From contig JAPLJY010000331.1 in assembly GCA_026388345.1 (NCBI GenBank), forward strand, positions 1 through 8,182: 8,182 bases of DNA, written 5' to 3'. The position numbers and the translations under genes are program-made. This DNA comes from Deltaproteobacteria bacterium. GTDB taxonomy: Bacteria; Desulfobacterota; Syntrophia; Syntrophales; UBA5619. Positions 1-6,299 of this stretch are shown here, in pieces (position 1 is the first letter of the stretch; each line of letters starts with the position of its first letter). A model generated the notes under the pieces. It was not told the origin of the DNA. It did no database searches and worked only from the letters and a program-made list of their open reading frames with translations.

Positions 1-3000
1 TGCAGCACGCCGGATACGAATCAATGCAGTAACACCGAATTCGGGAACGAATGCAAAGACGGATTCTGCAGCAGTTCCCATAGCCACGGCAGCAAAACAT
101 GTACGGTGGCGTGCACAACGACCGGCTGCACGACGCCGTGCGCAACGGCCGCCTGCTCCCTGCAGTGCACATCCGGCGGTTGCACGAAAAATTGCAGCCG
201 TCTCGCCATCGCCAAGAGGTCCATCTTCAACATCCTCGACGACAACAACGACAACACGATCAACAGCGCGGATGAAACCAGCCTCGGGGTCAGGCTCGGG
301 TATATGCGATTTTACGGCTGCATCGCCGATGACACGGGAAACAATTACGCCAGCTCAAGCTACAGCACCACCAGCTGCAACATTCTGGTCAAGACCATCG
401 GCTCCAGCTACATCGACATCAACACCAGCGTGAGCGCCGAGTCCGCCGGCGGCGGAACGCCATTGATTTCAGCGCTGAAAGAGGCAAAACTGTACCTGGA
501 CGACAACAGGGCGGCGGACAATGCCAGGGACTGCCGTCAGAAGTTCGTCATCCTGATTTCCGACGGCTCGGATACACTTGGCTGCGGCGCTGACGGCGCG
601 GAATGCGATAACGATCGATATAAGAACCGACGCGAAGCGGTGGCGAAGGCCAAGGCATTGGGCGATGCGGGTTACAAGGTTTTTGTCATCGGTTTCGGCA
701 CCGCGATGCCCCCCTATCTGCGGAATACGCTCAACTGGATGGCGTACTACGGCGGGACGGACAACCCCAACACACCCAACTCGGGCAGCACGACCGCCTA
801 TAATATCGTTACAGGCTGTAATGCCACGACGAACCCGAGCGCCTGCTGCAACCTCTCCTCGGCCGCCTGCTATCCGACAGGTGTGACGGGTTGCGGAACG
901 GATAGTTCGACTTCGACGGCGGTCTGTTATGACGCCACCAAACCCTATCCAACCACTACGGGTATTTCAACGACTGCTTATCGGGCAAGTTCCAATGACC
1001 CCGGTTACCTGGATCTGTCGGGTTATGCATTTCTCGCCGCTGATGCGGATCAACTGGTCGCGGCGGTGAAGGCGGCCATCACCATCATCCGCGAGGCCAC
1101 CTACTCCTTTTCGCAGTCGTCGATCCAGTCCAGCCGGACTGCCGACGAGAACTTCATCTATGAGGGCTCCTTCCAGCCGATCTCGGGCGATCCGGTCTGG
1201 CTCGGCCATTTGAAGAAGTACAGTGTCAACGTCGACGGCAGTGTCGGCCCGATCTCCACCACCTGGGGCCCGGATGGGGATGCGGGGACGGTTCTGAAGA
1301 ATACCGCGGCATCGGACCGGAACATGAAGACCTACAAGGCGGGGGCGTTGATCAACTTTACGACGGCGACCCTGACCAATGCGGATCTCGCCGTCGCGAC
1401 GGATGCCGAGCGCAATGCGGTGGTCGGTTATTTCCGCGGTGAAAGCGCCTACAACCCGGAGAACTGGAAACTTGGGGATGTCTTTCGTTCGACCCCGATC
1501 ACGGTGGGGACCCCCTCCGCGTACTTCGACGATGTCCGGGACACGAGCGCCACCCCGAATGCCTTTGCCCAGCACCGGACGAATTATGTCCGCGCTACCA
1601 GCCCCTATTCCGGGAGGGTCATCCTTGCGGGCGCGAATGACGGACAACTGCACGCCTTCAAGACCAGCGACGGTTCCGAGGCCTGGAGTTTCATCCCGCC
1701 GAACGTGCTGTCGCGCCTGAAGCTGACCGCTCATTCAACCGAACCGTCATTGCTCACGCACCAGTACTACGTGGACGGTCCGGTGACGGTGGCCGACGCC
1801 TGGGTGCCCTCGACCGCGGGTACCGGAACAGCGAAAGCCGCCTCCGATTGGAAGACGCTCCTGTTCTTCGGGGAAGGCCGGGGCGCCGGGACGAATCTCT
1901 GGAGTTCTTCCTCCTCGTGCGATTCCGGTTTTAACCCGTCGTATACCGCTACATATCAATATTACTGTGGTTATTACTGCCTCGATGTGACAAGCAGCCT
2001 GACCCCGACCTTCAAGTGGCGGCTTGGATTATCCTCCGCCCGGGCGCCTTACATGGGGGCGCCCTGGAGCAAGCCGATGGTCAGCCGTGTTCTGGATGGC
2101 GGGAACGAGAAATGGGTCGCCTTCATCGGCGGCGGGGTTTTGGCGCCGGGCGCCGCGGACAGCGGCAAGGGGTTCTTCGTGATCGATCTTGTCGACGGGA
2201 GCGTCCTGTGGAGTTATACCAAGGCGGACAATGCGAATCTGGACTACCCCATGCCGGCCCCGCCCTCGATCGTCGATATGGACAATGACGGATTCGTCGA
2301 TACGGTCTATCTGGGCGACCTCGGCGGTCACATGTGGCGTTTCACGTTCTGCCTCAAGAACGACGGCGTTTCCTGCAGCAGCACCTCCGCCTCCTGGAAA
2401 GGCGCACGTCTTTTCCAGGCAAGCAGTAGCCCGATATACACGTCGGCAGCCGTGGCCAAGGACATGGATAACAACATCTGGGTCTACTGGGGCACCGGCG
2501 ATAAAATGGATCCAACGAATGCTACCGCGAGCAATAAGATATTCGCATTGAAGGACGAGGATCGAACGGCCACCACCCCCCGCACCACCACAAATATGCA
2601 GGATATCTCGAGTGCCGCGGGTTTCACCGATACCTCCAAATTCGGTTACTATATCAGCCTGGCCGCGGGTGAGAAGGTCCTTGCCGATCCGACGGTCTTC
2701 GGTGGGGTCTTTTACGCGACCACGTATACGCCGTCCAGCAGCACGAACCCCTGTAGTCAGGGGGGGACGGCGAAGCTCTATGGCCTCAATTACACGACGG
2801 GCGCCGGGGCGCTCGTCATCCCAGGGAGCACCGCTACCCCGCCCCGCAGCATAGATGTTGGAACCGGGATCCCATCCGCCCCGATCGTTTCGCTGAAACC
2901 GGGCGGTGGAACGACCCCCGATCTGTACGTCACGACGAGTGGCAGCGGCCTCATCGGCGCCCAGACCCAGCGGGTGAACATCAATCCTCCGGGCCTGGCG

Positions 3001-3045
3001 AATCGGACGAATATGCTCTTCTGGAAAGACAAGCGCGTAGAGTAG
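1..3045 (+). CDS. pilY1: PilY1-type type IV pilus tip protein (5' partial)
   Basis: The reading frame is open from base 1 with no stop, so the gene starts upstream and 1014 codons are seen. PilY1 proteins sit at the type IV pilus tip, help pilus assembly and retraction, and act in adhesion or surface sensing. Numbering from base 1, a VWA domain spans about residues 66-360: helix RLAIAKRSI (67-75), the metal-site Thr in GGTPL (T153), and KFVILISDG with D188. The first DxSxS metal motif must lie upstream. The PilY1 beta-propeller follows, with DVFRSTPITVG (from 493), VILAGANDGQLHAF (540-553), a calcium loop DMDNDGFVD (759-767) before YLGDLGGHMWRF, and the GTGD strand (831-834). Odd features are a cysteine ladder (residues 34-65), a calcium-type loop (80-91) and a second cysteine-rich insertion (273-309). 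No RGD motif is present. Minor pilin genes are expected upstream. An internal GTG at 106 is not the true start. Confidence 0.93.
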   Translation, partial: CSTPDTNQCSNTEFGNECKDGFCSSSHSHGSKTCTVACTTTGCTTPCATAACSLQCTSGGCTKNCSRLAIAKRSIFNILDDNNDNTINSADETSLGVRLGYMRFYGCIADDTGNNYASSSYSTTSCNILVKTIGSSYIDINTSVSAESAGGGTPLISALKEAKLYLDDNRAADNARDCRQKFVILISDGSDTLGCGADGAECDNDRYKNRREAVAKAKALGDAGYKVFVIGFGTAMPPYLRNTLNWMAYYGGTDNPNTPNSGSTTAYNIVTGCNATTNPSACCNLSSAACYPTGVTGCGTDSSTSTAVCYDATKPYPTTTGISTTAYRASSNDPGYLDLSGYAFLAADADQLVAAVKAAITIIREATYSFSQSSIQSSRTADENFIYEGSFQPISGDPVWLGHLKKYSVNVDGSVGPISTTWGPDGDAGTVLKNTAASDRNMKTYKAGALINFTTATLTNADLAVATDAERNAVVGYFRGESAYNPENWKLGDVFRSTPITVGTPSAYFDDVRDTSATPNAFAQHRTNYVRATSPYSGRVILAGANDGQLHAFKTSDGSEAWSFIPPNVLSRLKLTAHSTEPSLLTHQYYVDGPVTVADAWVPSTAGTGTAKAASDWKTLLFFGEGRGAGTNLWSSSSSCDSGFNPSYTATYQYYCGYYCLDVTSSLTPTFKWRLGLSSARAPYMGAPWSKPMVSRVLDGGNEKWVAFIGGGVLAPGAADSGKGFFVIDLVDGSVLWSYTKADNANLDYPMPAPPSIVDMDNDGFVDTVYLGDLGGHMWRFTFCLKNDGVSCSSTSASWKGARLFQASSSPIYTSAAVAKDMDNNIWVYWGTGDKMDPTNATASNKIFALKDEDRTATTPRTTTNMQDISSAAGFTDTSKFGYYISLAAGEKVLADPTVFGGVFYATTYTPSSSTNPCSQGGTAKLYGLNYTTGAGALVIPGSTATPPRSIDVGTGIPSAPIVSLKPGGGTTPDLYVTTSGSGLIGAQTQRVNINPPGLANRTNMLFWKDKRVE
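100..207 (+). repeat. Four 27-bp units encoding a C-x3-C-x4 cysteine ladder in PilY1
   Basis: Eight cysteines at window residues 34, 38, 43, 47, 52, 56, 61 and 65 alternate strictly in steps of 4 and 5. This makes four tandem 9-residue units: CTVACTTTG, CTTPCATAA, CSLQCTSGG and CTKNCSRLA. The periodicity is at protein level; the DNA units are only loosely alike. More cysteines (1, 9, 18, 23) precede it without this spacing. The ladder ends directly at the first VWA helix. Disulfide bonding or metal binding is inference. Confidence 0.85.
238..273 (+). other. Dockerin/EF-hand-like calcium loop within the PilY1 VWA domain
   Basis: Residues 80-91 read DDNNDNTINSAD. Acidic or amide side chains fall at loop positions 1, 3, 5, 9 and 12, with Ile at position 8. 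This matches the 12-residue calcium loop of dockerins and EF-hands, with Asp rather than Glu at position 12. It sits between the first VWA helix (RLAIAKRSI) and the next strand (VRLGYMRF), where VWA domains usually have a short turn. Calcium binding is inferred from the pattern only. Confidence 0.6.
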
Positions 3046-3143
3046 CGTAACCACGGGAAGGACGCCTCTGTGCATGGTCGATGGGGGGGTGAGCGGCGGA
3101 TTTCTCAGTCCGACCGGTTTGCTGCAGAGACTCATCTATTTTC

Positions 3144-3172
3144 TTGACTCCAAATCCGTATCAAGATAAGGT
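3144..3172 (+). promoter_or_regulatory. Possible sigma-70 promoter upstream of the small cysteine-rich gene
   Basis: TTGACT (3144-3149) matches the -35 consensus at 5 of 6 positions. After a 17-nt spacer, TAAGGT (3167-3172) keeps the most conserved -10 positions T1, A2 and T6. Transcription would begin near 3180, about 40 nt before the ATG at 3222. The -35 box overlaps the alternative TTG start at 3144, which argues against that start being used. This rests on motif reading alone. Confidence 0.35.
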
Positions 3173-3221
3173 TACGGCCCAACTGCGACGGGAAACGCCG
3201 GCTTATGGGGGTTTAAGGATC

Positions 3222-3395
3222 ATGGGGACGGAGAAGAGGTACTGTTCGATCTGTGCCTGGCGGGAGAACTGCCGGAAGCGCTACAGCATCGCGACCGATG
3301 CGTCGGGTTGCGTCCGTTGTCCGGATTATTCGCGCGACCTTTCCATTAAGGACAGGGATATCGATGCAGCGGAAAAGGGATGCCGGGAGAAATAG
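3222..3395 (+). CDS. Small cysteine-rich protein of unknown function (57 aa)
   Basis: From ATG 3222 the product is 57 residues and starts MGTEKRYCSICAWRENC. It has six cysteines (8, 11, 17, 30, 33, 54) in the pattern C-x2-C-x5-C-x12-C-x2-C, followed by a DLSIK segment. The two CxxC pairs suggest a zinc knuckle or small metal site, but that is inference and the function is unknown. No signal peptide or membrane segment is visible, so it is probably cytoplasmic. The frame extends upstream to a TTG at 3144, but those 26 residues look non-conserved and a promoter-like -35 covers that codon. A purine-rich stretch (GGGGG at 3207-3211, AAGGA just before the ATG) could serve as ribosome binding site. 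It stands alone between pilY1 and argS. I have an unverified impression that similar short proteins with a CAWR-type motif occur in deltaproteobacteria. Confidence 0.65.
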   Translation: MGTEKRYCSICAWRENCRKRYSIATDASGCVRCPDYSRDLSIKDRDIDAAEKGCREK

Positions 3396-3426
3396 TCCGG
3401 TGTGACCGTCCTTCGCAAAAACAGCC

Positions 3427-3435
3427 TGCTAAAAT
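3427..3435 (+). promoter_or_regulatory. Possible extended -10 promoter in the argS upstream region
   Basis: TGCTAAAAT carries the TGn extension followed by a hexamer matching TATAAT at 5 of 6 positions. No good -35 lies 17-18 nt upstream, which extended -10 promoters can tolerate. It would start a transcript near 3442 that ends at the intrinsic terminator at 3543-3566, roughly 125 nt long. The interval 3396-3542 otherwise holds no convincing gene, only a small nested hairpin at 3461-3487. Confidence 0.25.
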
Positions 3436-3542
3436 TGTCCGGCGGAAGGCAGGGCGAAGCCGTCGGCTGTCCGTGCGGACGGGGACGCGGGCCGGTGCTG
3501 GTTTCCGGTGGGGCGTTTTGCGATGTAATGATGAGACAACGG

Positions 3543-3566
3543 GTTGGCTTTGCGGCCAACTTTTTT
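3543..3566 (+). terminator. Intrinsic (rho-independent) terminator
   Basis: A perfect 6-bp stem GTTGGC (3543-3548) / GCCAAC (3555-3560) around a TTTGCG loop is followed at once by six T residues (3561-3566). It would end + strand transcription from the small cysteine-rich gene, or from a short transcript starting near 3442. It separates the pilus side from argS, so argS should have its own promoter downstream of 3566. Confidence 0.75.
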
Positions 3567-3573
3567 CATATGG

Positions 3574-3722
3574 CAGACTGTTGAAAAACGCCCGTCTGCG
3601 GCGTTTCCCTCATCCTTCGCCGTTCAACGTACCATAAAGTACGCCTTACGGCTCAGGATTTTGGGGGCCTTGCATCCGGGCATTTTTGAACAGCCTGCAT
3701 CAACGCTTTTTTCAACAGGCTG
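3574..3722. repeat. Palindromic MITE/REP-like intergenic element upstream of argS
   Basis: Two 59-nt arms (3574-3632 and 3639-3697) are imperfect inverted copies around a 6-nt centre CATAAA. By hand, 39 of 59 positions match with no gaps, and the match is strongest at the outer ends and beside the centre (GTAC/GTAC). The outer 15 bases (3574-3588) also pair 14 of 15 with 3708-3722, so the terminal motif occurs twice on the right side (3683-3697 and 3708-3722, 13 of 15 alike). No coding capacity or clear target duplication is visible. It fits a short non-autonomous mobile or REP-type element. I recall similar CAGNCTGTTGAAAAA-type repeats in deltaproteobacterial genomes but cannot check this here. 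Confidence 0.7.
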
Positions 3723-3740
3723 ATAGAGGAATGGATATTC

Positions 3741-5405
3741 ATGAAACGGAAACTGGTGGGTCTTCTTGAGAAATCGATTCAGGCGGGAATTGAAGCGCGG
3801 CTTTTACCTCCGGTGGCGTCCTTCCGTATCGAAGTGGAACTGACGAAGGATCCCGGCCACGGCGATTATGCCTCCAACATCGCAATGATTCTTGCCTCGC
3901 AGATGAAAAAAAATCCCCGTGAGATCGCAAAGATCCTTTCGGAAGGGATCGAGGATCGCGATGGGGTGCTGGAAAAGGTGGAAATCGCCGGGCCCGGCTT
4001 TCTGAATTTTTTTATCCGGGAGGGGGCATGGTCCACGCTCCTTACGACCGTTGACCGGCAAGGGGATCGCTACGGATCCTCAAGTCTGGGACAGGGAAGG
4101 CGGGTCCAGGTGGAGTTCGTCAGCGCCAACCCCACGGGACCGCTCCACATCGGCCATGCGCGCGGGGCCGTCGTGGGCGATGTCATGGCGAATATCCTCG
4201 CAGCCGTCGGCTATCAGGTTTTCCGGGAGTATTACATCAACGATTCGGGAAACCAGATGAACAACCTGGGGAAATCGGTCCTTCTGCGCTACCGGGAACT
4301 CCTGGGCGAAACGGTAGAGTTTCCCGAAGGCTGCTATCGGGGGGATTACATCCGGGACCTGGCCGCGGAACTGCTGAGGAGGGACGGGGACCGGTACCTC
4401 CATGAAAAGCCGGATGAACTCATCCCGCTTTTCACCGATTACGCCGCTGGCGCTATTCTCGAGGGAATCAAGGCGGATCTTCGGCTCTTCGGCGTCGTTT
4501 TTGACCTCTACTTCAGCGAGCGGGCGCTATACCGGGACGACGGCGTGGGGAAGCTCCTCCGGACGCTTCAGGAGAAGGACTTCATCTATCGGGAGGGGGA
4601 GGCCCTCTGGTTCCGGACCACCGCCTTCGGGGACGAGAAGGACCGGGTCGTCATCCGGCAGAACGGGGATCCGACCTATTTCGCCGCCGACATCGCCTAT
4701 CACCGGAACAAGTTTCTGCGGGGTTTCGAGACGGTCATCGACATCTGGGGCGCCGACCACCACGGTTACATCCCCCGGATGTCCGCTGCCGTTCAGGCAC
4801 TCGGATATGATAAGGATGCCTTGAAGGTGATCCTGGTACAGCTCGTCAACCTTCTCCGGGATGGGAAGCCCGTGGCGATGTCCACCCGGTCCGGGGAGTT
4901 CGTCACCCTGCATGAGGTCGTCGATGAAGTGGGGAAGGATGCGGCCCGCTACAACTTCCTCATGCGGCGTTCCGACAGCCACCTCGATTTCGATCTGGAG
5001 CTGGCCAAGAGACAGTCGAACGAAAACCCCGTCTATTATGTCCAGTACGCCCACGCCCGGATCTGCAGTATCCTCCGGATGGCGGCCGAACGGGGGCTCG
5101 CGGTACCGGCAACCGGGCAGGTGGATGCAGACCTTTTGAGGCTTCCGGAAGAGATCGATCTCATCAAGGCGATCACCCGCTTCCCCGAGGTGGTGGAAGG
5201 GGCGGCGCGTACCCTGGAGCCCCATCGACTGACCTTCTACCTGAATGATCTTGCGGCCATTTTTCACAGTTATTACAATAAGAACAAAGTGTTGTCCGAT
5301 GACGGCGCCCTTACGGGGGCAAGGTTGTTCCTGGTCAGGTCCGTCCTCACGGTCCTGAAGAACGCGCTGAACATGCTGGGGGTTTCCACCCCGGAAAAGA
5401 TGTAG
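3741..5405 (+). CDS. argS: Arginyl-tRNA synthetase
   Basis: This class I synthetase attaches arginine to tRNA-Arg using ATP, in the cytoplasm. At 554 residues it has the usual bacterial length. The N-terminal tRNA-recognition (Add-1) region (about 1-110) leads to the catalytic Rossmann fold with [15 protein letters not shown], whose HIGH signature is residues 136-139. The KMSKS-equivalent loop is AMSTRSG (M380, S381, T382); loss of the first Lys is common in ArgRS and is not a defect. The C-terminal DALR anticodon-binding domain starts after YYVQYAHAR (432-440) and contains FHSYYN (508-513). The ATG at 3741 has an AGAGGA ribosome-binding sequence at 3725-3730, about 10 nt upstream. The palindromic element ends 18 bp before the start codon. 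The next gene follows after 20 bp with no terminator, suggesting an argS-SPOR-ffh transcript. No obvious -35/-10 pair was found between 3566 and 3741. Confidence 0.97.
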   Translation: MKRKLVGLLEKSIQAGIEARLLPPVASFRIEVELTKDPGHGDYASNIAMILASQMKKNPREIAKILSEGIEDRDGVLEKVEIAGPGFLNFFIREGAWSTLLTTVDRQGDRYGSSSLGQGRRVQVEFVSANPTGPLHIGHARGAVVGDVMANILAAVGYQVFREYYINDSGNQMNNLGKSVLLRYRELLGETVEFPEGCYRGDYIRDLAAELLRRDGDRYLHEKPDELIPLFTDYAAGAILEGIKADLRLFGVVFDLYFSERALYRDDGVGKLLRTLQEKDFIYREGEALWFRTTAFGDEKDRVVIRQNGDPTYFAADIAYHRNKFLRGFETVIDIWGADHHGYIPRMSAAVQALGYDKDALKVILVQLVNLLRDGKPVAMSTRSGEFVTLHEVVDEVGKDAARYNFLMRRSDSHLDFDLELAKRQSNENPVYYVQYAHARICSILRMAAERGLAVPATGQVDADLLRLPEEIDLIKAITRFPEVVEGAARTLEPHRLTFYLNDLAAIFHSYYNKNKVLSDDGALTGARLFLVRSVLTVLKNALNMLGVSTPEKM

Positions 5406-5425
5406 CGGCGGTTTTTCTGAAAACC

Positions 5426-6268
5426 ATGGCAGCAAAAAACAGGCGAATGTTCGAACTCAAACTGGGGAAACTGGGGCTGATCCTGTTTATCGGCGGGATG
5501 TCCCTGTTGCTCTTTTCCATGTTCTTTCTCGGCATCGTCGTCGGCAAACACATGGAGGCTTATCCGGAGAGGTTTTCTTCCGGTGTGGCGGGGCTGATCC
5601 GGGACCGCCTGTCTGTCTCCGCACCACAGACAGGGAAGGCAACCCCGCCTGCGGAAGCGGGAAAACGGGATGAGCCGGCCGGCGGGGAAGAAAATTTCGG
5701 CTTAACGTTTTATGATACACTGGGTGGAAAAAAGGGGGGGGCGGCGGCCGGCAAAACGATCGGCGCGGTGAAGGATCAGCCACTGGAAAAATCCGCGCCA
5801 CCCCCAGCCTTGACGGGGAAGCCGGCGATCTCGGAGCCGTCGGCGGGATCCGCCGCAGGGGCGGTTGGGAATACGTCCCCACCGGTTGCCGGCAGGGACG
5901 GGAAGAAGCCAAACCCGTTGCCGGAGAGGAAGCCTACCGCGGATTCCGGATCCGGGATTCCGGTGGCCATTCCGGCCGGAGTGCCGGCGGGTGGTGAGGG
6001 AATCTCGGGGGAAGGGCGTTTTGAGATTCAGGTGTCCGCTTACCAGGATCGCCGGAAAGCGGAGCAGACGATCGAGAAATTGAAACCCCTGGGTTTTCCG
6101 TCCCGGGTGGTGATGAAGGACCTCCCCGGCAAAGGGAGATGGTTTCGCGTGATCGTCGGTGGTTTTGAAAACCGGGAAAAGGCGAAGGCGGCCGTCGATC
6201 AGATCGCCGGGAAGATCCGCGGAGCGCAATGTGTGATCCGGTTCGCCGGAAATCATGATGGGGGCTGA
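5426..6268 (+). CDS. Membrane-anchored SPOR-domain protein
   Basis: The 280-residue product has a short basic N-terminus, one membrane helix (about 16-40, from LGLILFIGG to GIVVG), a long Gly/Pro/Ala/Lys-rich linker (about 60-195) and a C-terminal SPOR domain. The SPOR domain runs from RFEIQVSAYQ (198-207) through GRWFRVIVGGF to about 275. SPOR domains bind denuded septal peptidoglycan, and this layout is that of FtsN- and DedD-like proteins with the SPOR domain in the periplasm. A cell-division or cell-wall role is therefore likely, but the exact orthologue is not clear. The ATG at 5426 lacks a good Shine-Dalgarno. An in-frame ATG at 5447 (MFELKLGK) is a possible alternative that would keep the whole membrane helix. 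The gene sits 20 bp after argS and 31 bp before ffh. An A6G8 run at 5728-5741 lies in the linker-coding part. Confidence 0.88.
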   Translation: MAAKNRRMFELKLGKLGLILFIGGMSLLLFSMFFLGIVVGKHMEAYPERFSSGVAGLIRDRLSVSAPQTGKATPPAEAGKRDEPAGGEENFGLTFYDTLGGKKGGAAAGKTIGAVKDQPLEKSAPPPALTGKPAISEPSAGSAAGAVGNTSPPVAGRDGKKPNPLPERKPTADSGSGIPVAIPAGVPAGGEGISGEGRFEIQVSAYQDRRKAEQTIEKLKPLGFPSRVVMKDLPGKGRWFRVIVGGFENREKAKAAVDQIAGKIRGAQCVIRFAGNHDGG

Positions 6269-6299
6269 CGGGTGACCCAGTCTTTTTCGAGAATGGAAA

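Noticed and set aside
100..207. 27-bp periodic repeats as a CRISPR-like array
   Set aside because: The period reflects cysteine codon spacing inside an open coding frame. The units are not identical and there are no spacers.
1..3045. An RGD integrin-type motif in PilY1, as in Pseudomonas
   Set aside because: Reading the translation shows RGE (in FRGESAYN) but no RGD, so no integrin-binding claim is made.
2029..3135. Long minus-strand open frame (368 codons) opposite the end of pilY1
   Set aside because: It is antisense to a clear PilY1 propeller. Its product is Arg/Gly-rich with no recognisable domain, as expected from GC-rich shadow frames.
3380..3637. Two overlapping short + strand frames (3380-3637 and 3402-3584)
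   Set aside because: They run through the intrinsic terminator (the longer one also into the palindromic element), are Arg-rich and low in motif content, and lack convincing ribosome binding sites.
4869..4889. Missing first Lys in the ArgRS KMSKS loop (AMSTRSG)
   Set aside because: Degenerate KMSKS loops are usual in arginyl-tRNA synthetases, so this is not evidence of an inactive enzyme.
4527..5435. Minus-strand open frame of 302 codons opposite argS
   Set aside because: It is fully antisense to well-conserved argS motifs and has no domain of its own.
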